Source: Rhodoglobus vestalii (lineage in GTDB: Bacteria > Actinomycetota > Actinomycetes > Actinomycetales > Microbacteriaceae). From it: a DNA stretch of 64,000 bases. The stretch spans positions 2,728,001 to 2,792,000 of the forward strand of contig NZ_VFRA01000001.1 of the NCBI RefSeq assembly GCF_006788895.1, given 5' to 3'. The notes under the pieces were generated by a model that had not been told where the DNA came from, did no database searches, and saw nothing but the letters and a program-made list of their open reading frames with translations. Shown here in pieces: positions 16,963 to 25,335 of the stretch; within the stretch, counting starts at the first letter, position 1, and each line of letters opens with the position of its first letter. Position numbers and translations under genes: made by a program.

Positions 16963-18588
16963 ATGACATCCGCATCCAAGAACAGCAAGCGAGTCCTTGC
17001 TGTAGTTGCCGGTTCAGCAGCGTTCGCGCTCGCTTTGACCGGCTGCCAAGCTGGAGGAGACTCCTCCGGCGGTGGCGGTTCCGAGTCGCTTATCGTAGGC
17101 ACGACCGACAAGGTCACGTTCCTTGATCCGGCCGGTTCCTACGACAACGGTTCGTTTGCGCTAATGAACCAGGTTTTCCCGTTCCTGCTCAACTCCCCGC
17201 TCGGCACCTCCGATGTTGAACCAGACATTGCGGAGTCAGCGGAGTACACGAGCGACGATGAGTACACGGTTGTACTCAAAGAAGGTCTCACCTTCGCCAA
17301 CGGCAACGAGCTCACGTCTTCTGATGTGAAGTTCAGCTTTGACCGTCAAGTCGCCATCGCTGACGAGAATGGCCCGTCTGTGCTGCTGGGAAACATCGAG
17401 AGCGTCGACGCGGTCGACGACACGACCGTGGTCTTTAACCTGAAAAACGGGAACGACCAGACGTTTGCGCAAATCCTTTCAAGCCCCGCAGCCCCAATCG
17501 TCGATGAAGAAGTATTTGCCGCCGATGCAGTGACTCCAGACGATGATATCGTCGCGGGTAATGCGTTTGCTGGCCAGTACGTTATCGACAGCTACGATTT
17601 CAACAACATTGTGTCGTTCAAGGCCAATGCTGACTACCGGGGCGTTTTGGGTGCACCGGAGACCGACAGCATCACGCTCAAGTACTACACCGATGCTTCG
17701 AACCTGAAGCTCGATGTTCAAGAGGGCAACATCGATGTTGCGCACCGCAGCCTTTCCGCTACGGACGTTGCCGACCTCGAAGGCAATGACAATGTCAATG
17801 TCGTCGTAGGCCCCGGTGGAGAAATCCGCTACATCGTATTCAACTTCGACACCCAGCCCTTCGGTGCAAAGACTCCCGAGGCTGATGCCGCGAAGTCGCT
17901 CGCCGTTCGGGGAGCCGTTGCTGACCTCATCAACCGCCAGGAAATTTCTGACCAGGTTTACAAGGGCACCTACCTGCCGCTGTACTCCTACGTTCCCGAC
18001 GGACTCACCGGCGCAACCGAGGTCCTCAAGGATCTCTACGGCGACGGCGATGGTGGACCCAGCACTGAGGCTGCGCAAAAGCGTCTTGCTGATGCTGGAG
18101 TAGAAACTCCTGTGACACTCAACCTTCAGTACAACCCAGACCACTACGGTGAGTCCTCGGGTGACGAGTACGCGCTTGTTGAGAGTCAGCTTGAGGCGGA
18201 GGGAATCTTCGATGTCAATCTCCAGTCGACTGAGTGGGTCACCTACGCTAAGGAGCGCTCAGCAGATGCTTACCCCGCCTATCAGCTGGGTTGGTTCCCT
18301 GACTACTCCGACGCCGATAACTATCTGGCCCCGTTCTTCGGTGAAGGTAACTTCCTCGGTAACCACTATGCGGATGCTGAAGTCAACGATTTGATCGTGG
18401 CTCAAGCAACCGAACTTGACCCTGCCACGCGTGAGGGAATGATTGAGGAGATCCAAGCAAAGGTTGCAGCACAGCTGTCGACCGTGCCGTTCCTTCAGGG
18501 AGCGCAGATCGCTGTTACGGGCAAGGACGTTACCGGAGCTACGCTCGATGGTTCGTTCAAGTTCCGCTTCGGCAGCTTGGCAAAATAG
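16963..18588 (+). CDS. ABC transporter substrate-binding lipoprotein (family 5, peptide/nickel type)
   Basis: This 541-aa extracellular solute-binding lipoprotein begins with a lipoprotein signal (basic N-terminus, hydrophobic VVAGSAAFALALTGC, lipobox Cys in LTGC at about residue 27) followed by a Gly/Ser linker. The family 5 signature VEPDIAESAEYTSDDEYTVVLKEG... is clear. It captures oligopeptides or a similar substrate for the permeases and ATPases downstream. ATG 16963 is preceded by AGGAAGAGG. The 162-bp upstream gap holds the probable operon promoter and two ATTAGGATGC copies. Confidence 0.9.
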   Translation: MTSASKNSKRVLAVVAGSAAFALALTGCQAGGDSSGGGGSESLIVGTTDKVTFLDPAGSYDNGSFALMNQVFPFLLNSPLGTSDVEPDIAESAEYTSDDEYTVVLKEGLTFANGNELTSSDVKFSFDRQVAIADENGPSVLLGNIESVDAVDDTTVVFNLKNGNDQTFAQILSSPAAPIVDEEVFAADAVTPDDDIVAGNAFAGQYVIDSYDFNNIVSFKANADYRGVLGAPETDSITLKYYTDASNLKLDVQEGNIDVAHRSLSATDVADLEGNDNVNVVVGPGGEIRYIVFNFDTQPFGAKTPEADAAKSLAVRGAVADLINRQEISDQVYKGTYLPLYSYVPDGLTGATEVLKDLYGDGDGGPSTEAAQKRLADAGVETPVTLNLQYNPDHYGESSGDEYALVESQLEAEGIFDVNLQSTEWVTYAKERSADAYPAYQLGWFPDYSDADNYLAPFFGEGNFLGNHYADAEVNDLIVAQATELDPATREGMIEEIQAKVAAQLSTVPFLQGAQIAVTGKDVTGATLDGSFKFRFGSLAK

Positions 18589-18637
18589 CACTAAATCGCC
18601 CCGGTTAGGTTTCGGCCTAGCGTTGTGACGAACAGGG

Positions 18638-18664
18638 GGTGGCCCACAGTCAATGTGGGTCACC
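18638..18664 (+). terminator. Intercistronic hairpin between binding protein and permease genes
   Basis: An 11-bp stem (18638-18648 with 18654-18664, one G-U pair) closes a 5-nt loop, with no T-run. Hairpins here commonly stabilise the binding-protein mRNA or attenuate read-through, so that more binding protein than permease is made. That role is inferred. Confidence 0.55.
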
Positions 18665-18697
18665 TCCTCGTCTCCATCCTCTGCACGATAGGTAGGT

Positions 18698-19792
18698 ATG
18701 TCGCAGTCTGCTTTCGCCGTCATTGATCCGGCACCAACTTCAGCGCCTACCCGGCGACCTCGGGGAATCACAAATCCTCTCGCTCGTTTTCTCATCGTTC
18801 GCTTTCTCCTGATTTTTCCCACCATCTTCATCCTCGTCACATTGGTTTTTGTGTTGATGCGATCAATTGGTGATCCCATCACGGCCGCACTCGGTGGGCG
18901 GCTTACTGCCGCCCAGCTGGCAGAGCGGATCAGTTCGGCCGGCTACGACCGCCCGATCTTGGTTCAGTATTTTGAATATTTGGGCCAAATTTTCACTGGT
19001 AACTTCGGTACGGCGATTACTGACGGTCGTCCGGTCTCAGAACTTCTCGTGACCTACGGCAGTGCCACTCTCGAGCTCGCGAGCTACGCGATCCTGGTCG
19101 CCCTTGTTGTCGGTATTCCGCTCGGGATGATTGCGGCCTATTTTCGTGACAAGTGGCCCGACGCAGTGCTGCGTGTTGCCGCGATCCTCGCCTATGCCAC
19201 CCCGGTCTTCTTTGCTGGGCTGCTGCTCAAGTTGGTGTTTGCTGTCTGGCTGAAGGTTTTGCCGGTCGCCGGCCGCGCATCCATTCGCACGGAACTGCAA
19301 CTCACTACTCTTGAGAATCCGACGGGCATCTATCTGATTGATGCGATCCGGCTGGGTAGCCCTGCCGCAATTGCTGATGTGCTTTCTCATGCAGTGCTTC
19401 CTGGTCTCGCACTCGGTCTGCTGACGGCGGGCATTTTCATGCGTCTGGTTCGCACCAACGTCATCGGCTCGCTGTCGATGGACTACGTGGATTCTGCACG
19501 TTCACGTGGCGTTAGTGAGTTCCGTCTGGTGCGCAAGCACGCCTACAAGCCTGCGCTTATCCCAATCATTACGGTTATTGGTCTCCAAATCGCGCTCCTG
19601 CTGGGAGGCGCGGTGCTGACCGAGACCACGTTTGAGTGGAAGGGGCTCGGCTTCAAGCTTGTCGAGTATTTGGGTGCACGCGACTTTGTGGCGGTGCAGG
19701 GCATTGTGGTGCTGCTGGCTGTGATTGTTGCTCTGACCAACTTCATCGTGGACATAGTTGCGGCGATTATCGACCCGAGAGTGAGGTACTAA
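18698..19792 (+). CDS. ABC transporter permease, DppB/OppB type
   Basis: This 364-aa membrane protein has a first helix near residues 37-57 (FLLIFPTIFILVTLVFVLM), the family N-terminal marks GDP and a periplasmic loop with YDRPILVQYFEYLGQIFTGNFG, then five more helices. The cytoplasmic EAA-type loop reads YVDSARSRGVSEFRLVRKHAYKPALIP. It ends DPRVRY as DppB proteins do. The next gene starts two bases after the stop. Confidence 0.93.
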   Translation: MSQSAFAVIDPAPTSAPTRRPRGITNPLARFLIVRFLLIFPTIFILVTLVFVLMRSIGDPITAALGGRLTAAQLAERISSAGYDRPILVQYFEYLGQIFTGNFGTAITDGRPVSELLVTYGSATLELASYAILVALVVGIPLGMIAAYFRDKWPDAVLRVAAILAYATPVFFAGLLLKLVFAVWLKVLPVAGRASIRTELQLTTLENPTGIYLIDAIRLGSPAAIADVLSHAVLPGLALGLLTAGIFMRLVRTNVIGSLSMDYVDSARSRGVSEFRLVRKHAYKPALIPIITVIGLQIALLLGGAVLTETTFEWKGLGFKLVEYLGARDFVAVQGIVVLLAVIVALTNFIVDIVAAIIDPRVRY

Positions 19793-19794
19793 TC

Positions 19795-20823
19795 ATGGCT
19801 TCAGTACCCTCACGGTTTGTTCGTATTTGGCGTCGCCTGCCCGTTGTTCATCAGGTCCGTCAATCGGTTGGCCTTCAGCGCGGGATGCTCGTTGCTGGTC
19901 TTCTTCTGACCGGAATCTTCCTGCTTACTGCCCTATTCGCCCCGCTGCTTGCGCCGTATGGTTTCTCGCAACTGCGCGATGACGATGGCACTTTTGGCGC
20001 TCAGGTGCCCCCTGGCGGCCAGCACATTCTCGGCACCACCGTTGGTGGCTACGACGTGCTCTCTCGGGTGATCTGGGGATCGCGCACCGCGGTGCTCGTG
20101 ATCGTTGTTGCGGTTGCTTTGTCAATTTTTGCGGGCGTGCTTCTTGGTCTGGTTTCCGGGTACATCGGTAGCTGGATTGATCGCGTTCTGGTTGTCATCT
20201 CGGATGCCGTTTACGCGTTCCCTACTCTGCTGCTGGCGATTGTTGCAGCAATTGCGATTAGCGGTGGTCGTTCGAGTTTTTGGGGCGGAGTTTTTGCGGC
20301 GGCCCTCTCGATCACGGTTGTCTACATTCCGCAGTACTTCCGTGTGATCCGTGCAGAAACGGTGCGTATCAAGTCGGAAGCGTATGTAGAGTCGGCGAAG
20401 GTGCTTGGCGCAAGCACGCCACGAATCATGTTCCGTCACGTATTCCGCAATGCCACTCGCACCCTGCCGTTGATTTTCACCCTGAACAGCTCAGAAGCAA
20501 TTTTGACGCTGGCTGGTCTGGGGTTCCTCGGCTTCGGTATCGAACCGTCCGCTGCGGCGGAGTGGGGCTATGACCTGAATAAGTCAATTTCGGATGTCAC
20601 GAGCGGCATCTGGTGGACGTCAGTGTTTCCCGGCTCGGCAATTGTGCTTGTTGTGCTGGGAATCACTCTTGTCGGCGAGAGCCTTAACGACCTCGCTGAT
20701 CCGCGACTGCGCATGCGTCGTCGCGCTGACCAATCGGTTCCGGTTCTTGAGACGTCTGCTCTCACCACGGTTGACGTTGATGGCGATGAGACACCGATCG
20801 ATCCTCTGGGGGCCCGCTCATGA
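19795..20823 (+). CDS. ABC transporter permease, DppC/OppC type
   Basis: This is the second permease subunit, 342 aa from ATG 19795; the open frame further upstream is inside the preceding gene and is not used. The protein has an N-terminal helix (MLVAGLLLTGIFLLTALFAPLLA), the DppC mark HILGTTVGGYDVLSRVIWGSR, and the EAA loop YVESAKVLGASTPRIMFRHVFRNA. It pairs with the upstream permease to form the channel. Its stop overlaps the ATPase start as ATGA. Confidence 0.93.
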   Translation: MASVPSRFVRIWRRLPVVHQVRQSVGLQRGMLVAGLLLTGIFLLTALFAPLLAPYGFSQLRDDDGTFGAQVPPGGQHILGTTVGGYDVLSRVIWGSRTAVLVIVVAVALSIFAGVLLGLVSGYIGSWIDRVLVVISDAVYAFPTLLLAIVAAIAISGGRSSFWGGVFAAALSITVVYIPQYFRVIRAETVRIKSEAYVESAKVLGASTPRIMFRHVFRNATRTLPLIFTLNSSEAILTLAGLGFLGFGIEPSAAAEWGYDLNKSISDVTSGIWWTSVFPGSAIVLVVLGITLVGESLNDLADPRLRMRRRADQSVPVLETSALTTVDVDGDETPIDPLGARS

Positions 20824-22496
20824 GCAACATTGTGGAGATCACAAATCTTGAAGTGACTTTCGCCACTGATGGCGGGGACGTAAAAGCGGTTGATGACGTT
20901 TCGCTGACCCTTGCTCCCGGCGAAGTTCTGGCGATCGTTGGCGAGAGTGGCAGCGGCAAGAGCGTCACAGCCAAATCGGTGCTCGGTCTGTTGCCCGAAA
21001 CTGCTGTCTCACGCGGTGCGATCGTACTCAATGGCAAGGATGTCATTGGCATGTCTGGCAAGCGACTGCGGGAGCTTCGGGGCGTGGATGTCGCTATGGT
21101 CTTCCAGGAACCTTCGCTGGCACTCAACCCGGTTTTCACTGTTGGTTGGCAGATCGCCGAGGGTTTGAGGGCGCACGGGAAGGTCAGCAAGAAGCAGGCG
21201 CGCGTCAAAGCGATCGAGATTCTGAGCAAGGTTGGGATTCCGGAGCCGGAGAAGCGGGTCGATTACTATCCGCATCAGTTTTCGGGGGGACAGAAGCAGC
21301 GCGTGGTTATTGCTATGGCTCTTGTTCTCGAGCCTGAGCTCATTGTTGCTGACGAGCCAACCACTGCGTTGGATGTCACGGTTCAGGCCGAAATTCTGGA
21401 TTTACTTCGGCGGTGTCGTGACGAGTTCGGTGCTGCGATCATCCTGATCACCCACAATATGGGGATTGTGGCAGACCTTTCTGACCGGGTTGCCGTGATG
21501 TATGAGGGCAAACTGGTGGAAGAGGCGCCCGCTCAGCAGTTGTTTGATTCAGCTAAGCACCCGTACACCCAGAAGCTGCTCGCTGCGGTCCCGCGCATTG
21601 GCACCGGTGCTGCGCGCGCAGCGGCTCGAGTTGTTGACCGTGCAGAGGCCGGAGGCGAAACGAACGTGGAGCCTGTTGTGGTTGCAACCGACCTTGAGAT
21701 CTCGTTCCCCGGCCGATTCGGAAAGCCACCCTTTCGAGCTGTCGATCGCGTTAGTTTCAGCATTTCTCCCGGGGAGGTTCTTGGCCTTGTGGGGGAGAGC
21801 GGATCGGGTAAGACCACAATCGGTCGTGCCATTGGGGGGCTCAACAAGGTCACCGGTGGTTCGCTTCAGGTTCTCGGTCACGAGATGCTGGGGTTCAAGG
21901 AGCGAAAATTTCGACCGGTTCGTGGTGAAATCGGGTTCGTATTTCAGGATCCGGCATCCAGCTTTAACCCGCTACTGACAATTGCGGAGTGCGTTGCGGA
22001 ACCCCTAATCGTGCATCACCAGGCCAAGGATGCCAAGGATGCCCGTGGTCGGGTTAACGAGCTGCTCGAGGCAGTTCAGCTGCCTCGAACGTTTGCTGAC
22101 CGGTATCCGCACGAGTTGAGTGGCGGCCAACGCCAACGTGCCAGTCTTGCCCGCTCGCTAGCATTGGGTCCGCGATTGCTGATCGCCGACGAGCCGACCA
22201 GCGCACTCGATGTGTCTGTGCAGGCGAAAGTTCTCGAACTTTTCGCTGAGCTGCAGCGCGATTTGGGATTCGCAGCCCTGTTCATCAGCCACGATCTCGC
22301 GGTGGTGGATATGCTGTCTGACCGCATTGCGGTGCTATACAAAGGACAATTGGTCGAAGAGGGTGTGGGTTCGGATGTGCTCGGAAACCCGCAGCATCCA
22401 TACACCCAACGTTTGCTCGCATCGCTGCCCGTGCCCGATCCACGCGAACAAGCAGGGCGACGCGAAGCGCTCCGGTTGCTGACTGCCGTAGATTAA
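20820..22496 (+). CDS. Tandem-ATPase ABC transporter subunit (DppD-DppF fusion)
   Basis: Two complete ABC ATPase domains are fused in 558 aa. The first (about 1-260) has Walker A GESGSGKS, signature SGGQKQR, Walker B LIVADEPTTALD and H-loop ITHN. The second (about 285-545) has GESGSGKTT, LSGGQRQR, LLIADEPTSALD and ISHD. Each domain ends with the oligopeptide-type C-terminal extension (HPYTQKLLAAVPRI and HPYTQRLLASLPVPD). It energises the importer made by the two permeases. As both sites are intact, the transporter does not need the third ATPase that follows. Confidence 0.94.
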   Translation: MSNIVEITNLEVTFATDGGDVKAVDDVSLTLAPGEVLAIVGESGSGKSVTAKSVLGLLPETAVSRGAIVLNGKDVIGMSGKRLRELRGVDVAMVFQEPSLALNPVFTVGWQIAEGLRAHGKVSKKQARVKAIEILSKVGIPEPEKRVDYYPHQFSGGQKQRVVIAMALVLEPELIVADEPTTALDVTVQAEILDLLRRCRDEFGAAIILITHNMGIVADLSDRVAVMYEGKLVEEAPAQQLFDSAKHPYTQKLLAAVPRIGTGAARAAARVVDRAEAGGETNVEPVVVATDLEISFPGRFGKPPFRAVDRVSFSISPGEVLGLVGESGSGKTTIGRAIGGLNKVTGGSLQVLGHEMLGFKERKFRPVRGEIGFVFQDPASSFNPLLTIAECVAEPLIVHHQAKDAKDARGRVNELLEAVQLPRTFADRYPHELSGGQRQRASLARSLALGPRLLIADEPTSALDVSVQAKVLELFAELQRDLGFAALFISHDLAVVDMLSDRIAVLYKGQLVEEGVGSDVLGNPQHPYTQRLLASLPVPDPREQAGRREALRLLTAVD

Positions 22497-22500
22497 TGAG

Positions 22501-23322
22501 GTGACCTCTTCTCGACCAACAGTGAGCGCCCGTGACTTGTCACTGCGCTATCCCTCGCGCAATCCAGAAACACGATCCGTTGCGGTGAATGGTCTCAGTT
22601 TTGACATTGCCGAAGGTGAAGTCCTGACGGTGGTTGGTGAGAGCGGGTCTGGCAAGAGCACTCTCGCTAAAGCGGTGGCGCTCCAGGCGGAGACCGGTGC
22701 CTACGGTTCGCCACTCTTTAGTGGTGGTCTGTTGAGCGTGATGGGGGTCGAATTGAGGTCAGTGAGTCGACGCAAACGGGACCGTTTGAGTCTCAGGGTC
22801 GGCTATTTGCCCCAAGACGCAGGAACCCACCTGAATGGCCGGCTTACTATTGGCGAGAACATTGCCGAACCCATTTTTGTGCGCGATCGTCGGTTCAATC
22901 AGCGTGAGGCAGCGGAGGCGGTCGCGACGCTGATTGATACGGTTCGGTTGCCGCTGGCCACAATGAACCGCTACCCGTACGAGTTGAGTAAGGGGCAGCG
23001 CCAGCGTGTGGCGATCGCGCGATCCATGATTCTTGAACCGCAGTTGTTGGTTGCCGATGATCCCACTGCCGGTATCGATATTAATGCGCGGGCGGCGATT
23101 CTTGATCTGATTGTTGGCCTTCAGAAGGAACGTGCATTCTCAGCACTCCTCGTCACCGCCGACCTCGCGGCCGTCCGACGTATTTCCACCAACGTTGCGG
23201 TGATGCATCGCGGAATCGTGGTGGGAATTGGCGAGCTTGACGAAGTTCTTTCCGACCCTTGGCATCCGTATGTGCAGGGGCTCGCCCATTCTCTTGCGGA
23301 GCTTCATCGTGAACAGCACTAG
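22501..23322 (+). CDS. Third, degenerate ABC ATPase domain protein of the importer operon
   Basis: This is a 273-aa single ABC ATPase domain of the peptide type. Walker A (GESGSGKST, about 46-54) and a signature-like LSKGQRQR are present. However, the catalytic Glu after Walker B is Asp (LLVADDPTAGID), the signature has SKG instead of SGG, and the switch histidine is Ala (LVTADLAAV). These changes predict ATP binding with poor or no hydrolysis. GTG 22501 follows the tandem ATPase by 4 bp, and CDS and reading frame are intact, so it is under selection. A regulatory or structural partner of the importer is possible; this is inference. Confidence 0.85.
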   Translation: MTSSRPTVSARDLSLRYPSRNPETRSVAVNGLSFDIAEGEVLTVVGESGSGKSTLAKAVALQAETGAYGSPLFSGGLLSVMGVELRSVSRRKRDRLSLRVGYLPQDAGTHLNGRLTIGENIAEPIFVRDRRFNQREAAEAVATLIDTVRLPLATMNRYPYELSKGQRQRVAIARSMILEPQLLVADDPTAGIDINARAAILDLIVGLQKERAFSALLVTADLAAVRRISTNVAVMHRGIVVGIGELDEVLSDPWHPYVQGLAHSLAELHREQH

Positions 23323-24233
23323 CGCAACCCCACACCCGGAGTCCTGTTGGTTTGCGGGAGGATGCTGCGCCGGCATGGAGGGTAGTTCTGCAGGGATTTC
23401 GCTGCTGCGCAGCAGAAGCGATGGTTCGCTCGGGCGGGGTGGTGGCCTTCGACCGCGTCGGTGAGACGCTCACCAACCGGCGCACCGCATCCAGCGGCGG
23501 CGAGTACCCCTGCCATCTGACCGTGCACGGTTCCGTTGTGGTCGCCGCGAACTACCGAACAGGCTCTATCGGCATCATCGAACGATCTGAGGGCTCAGGG
23601 GCCTCAGCCGTGCTACAGCACCGTGGATCAGTACAGACCACCGGCGGGGGCCCCCGACCTGAACAAGAAGGGCCGCACGCCCACTCTTCGCTATTTGTTG
23701 ACGACCACACCCTGGTCACACTTGATCTTGGCGCTGACCGCATCCGAATCTTTGATTACCGCAATTTCGCGCTGACCCCCGTGGATGAGGTGGTATTGCC
23801 GGCCGGGTTCGGTCCGCGCGATATTGTGGCTCGCCCCAACAACGTCTTCTTCGTTCTGGGAGAGCTTGGGCTGGGGGTCATCGTTTATGAGTGGCGCGAT
23901 CGCGAGTTTCATCAACTCTGCGCGATCTCGCTTCCGGAGGCGCGTGACGGCGACCACGCTTCTGCTATCGCAATCTCGCCCGACAGCCGTCACGCGTATC
24001 TCGGAGTGCGCGGCAGCAACCTCATTGCGGTGCTCACGATTGCTGAAGATGGCCGCAGCGTGGCCCCCCTGACCGCGGTGTCGTGCGAGGGTGACTGGCC
24101 CCGGCATCTTGTGCAGCACGAAAACGTGTTGCACGTCAGCAATCAGTTCTCAAACACCGTTGCCAGCTTTCGCCGACATACCTTGTGCGAATCCCCGATG
24201 GTTTTTGATGTGCGCGATCGTTTGCTAAAGTGA
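23310..24233 (+). pseudogene. Lactonase-family (6-phosphogluconolactonase-like) beta-propeller gene, broken near the 5' end
   Basis: The 3' frame (to 24233) reads as most of a lactonase-family beta-propeller: GGVVAFDRVG, YPCHLTV, HAHSSLFVDDHTLVTLDLGADRIRIF, GFGPRDIV, GDWPRHLV. The expected N-terminus is in a different frame, from GTG 23310: SCWFAGGCCAGMEGSSAGISLLRSRSDGSLG, matching the WVGGY..DM.GSA.GI start of the family. The two frames meet near 23421-23436, and the usual 35-40 residues (SPSFLALHP..YAVNE) are absent between them. So an internal deletion with frame change is likely. ATG 23421 could still start a truncated 270-aa protein. It follows the ABC operon on the same strand. Confidence 0.65.
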
Positions 24234-24249
24234 ATGCGTTGCACAGCGA

Positions 24250-24322
24250 TCCTCGATAGCTCAATTGGCAGAGCAATCGGCTGTTAACCGGTAGGTTCTT
24301 GGTTCGAGTCCAAGTCGAGGAG
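24250..24322 (+). tRNA. tRNA-Asn (GTT)
   Basis: A 73-nt cloverleaf: acceptor arms TCCTCGA/TCGAGGA pair perfectly, D-stem GCTC/GAGC, anticodon GTT at 24283-24285, T-arm with GGTTCGAGTCC. No CCA is encoded. It marks the left edge of an accessory region with IS remnants. Confidence 0.95.
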
Positions 24323-24326
24323 CGAA

Positions 24327-24372
24327 AGCCCCGTACTTCTGGAGAAGTTGCGGGGCTCTTTTCTTTTTGGGT
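24327..24372 (+). terminator. Rho-independent terminator after tRNA-Asn
   Basis: AGCCCCG (24327-24333) pairs with CGGGGCT (24351-24357), extended inward by ACTTCT/AGAAGT, followed by the T-rich run CTTTTCTTTTT. A strong, typical terminator for the tRNA transcript. Confidence 0.9.
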
Positions 24373-24375
24373 GGG

Positions 24376-24892
24376 CGTTGTCAAGCTGCCAGGTGCCGTC
24401 GTGGACCTCGTTGGGCGCGAACAGGGCGATGCCGGAGTGCTTGTGGTCGGCGTTGTACCAGGGCACGTACCAAGCCATAAAGATGCGGGCTTGCTCGATG
24501 TCGGGGAGGGTGCCGGGGAGGGTGCCGGGGTAGTTCGGTCGATATTTCATCGTGCGGAACTCCGTCCCCGAGAACGGATTATCGTTGGAGACCCGCGGCC
24601 GGTTGTGGGTCTGAGTGATCTCCAGATCGGCGAGCAGATCCTTCAGGACGGTTGAGCGCATGGCGGGTCCGGAGTCGGCGTGCACGACCTTGGGCAGCCC
24701 CTCGCGGGCGAACGCGTCCTGAAACATCTCGACGGCGAGGTCGTCGACCTCGCGGTCCTCGACGCGCCAACCGACGAGTTTACGGGAGTAGATATCGATG
24801 ATCGAGTACGCCTCGAATGCGCAACCACGCCACGGGGTGCGCAGGTCGGTGATGTCCCAGCTCCAGGCCTGCCCGGGCCGATTGGTTCTCAA
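24376..24892 (-). pseudogene. IS3-family transposase (OrfB integrase core) remnant
   Basis: The frame reads as the rve/DDE core of an IS3-type OrfB: WSWDITDL with the first Asp, YSIIDIYSRKLVGW, HADSGPAMRS with the second Asp, then SNDNPFSGTEFRTMKYRPNYP and HSGIALFAPNEVH. The position usually held by the third acid (SE in NPFSEAQF) is Gly, followed by Thr-Glu. A short PGTLPGTLP duplication is present, and the N-terminal third is missing. The end of the frame runs on into the tRNA terminator and is not original. The element is therefore dead; it sits right beside tRNA-Asn. Confidence 0.8.
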
Positions 24893-25260
24893 TGTCGCGG
24901 GCGATCCGTTGTGTGACTTCCGCGGGTTCGAGCTCGCTTATCCGCGAGGGATACGTGCGGTCTTTCTGCGGGACGGGGTCCGCGATCCGCAGGCGAGGGC
25001 TGCGACGGTAATGTCAGGTTGATCGGTCCGTATCGGGGTGCCGGCGGGCTCTTGTTCGCTCCTCGAGTGCAAGAGCCCGATAGCTTTTCGCAAAGCCTCG
25101 TTGGTCTGCTCAAGTTCACGCACCCGCACGTGCAGTCTCGTAACTTCAGCATCGCGTGCCGCACGCTCTCTGGCACGCTGCCTCACCACACTGTTGGACG
25201 CAACCCGGTAAATTGAGGGGACTCGCCGCGAGGTAGCCGGGGTAGTGGTGTTCGCACTGT
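24893..25260 (-). pseudogene. Degenerate coding remnant upstream of the transposase core (coiled-coil segment)
   Basis: On the minus strand, readable stretches occur in shifting frames. They include a heptad-rich segment (EVTRLHVRVRELEQTNEALRKAIG, about 25066-25137), as found in OrfA of IS3 elements and in coiled-coil transposon accessory proteins, and a second frame reading ISELEPAEVTQRIARD (about 24900-24950). No continuous gene is supported. I read this as the decayed 5' part of the same or another mobile element. Confidence 0.35.
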
Positions 25261-25281
25261 CGGCCTCGACGAATTGTGGTA

Positions 25282-25311
25282 TTGTCACGATGCTGACATC
25301 GGCGATACAGA
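25282..25311 (+). promoter_or_regulatory. Promoter of the surface-protein gene
   Basis: TTGTCA (25282-25287) and TACAGA (25306-25311) are spaced 18 nt apart. Transcription would begin near 25318, just before the AAAGAGG ribosome site at 25321-25327, which supports TTG 25336 as the start codon. Confidence 0.55.
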
Positions 25312-25335
25312 ATGTACCAGAAAGAGGCCTTCCCT

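Noticed and set aside
24284..24375. C-terminal extension of the transposase frame into the tRNA terminator
   Set aside because: These codons derive from terminator and tRNA sequence and are not part of the original transposase.
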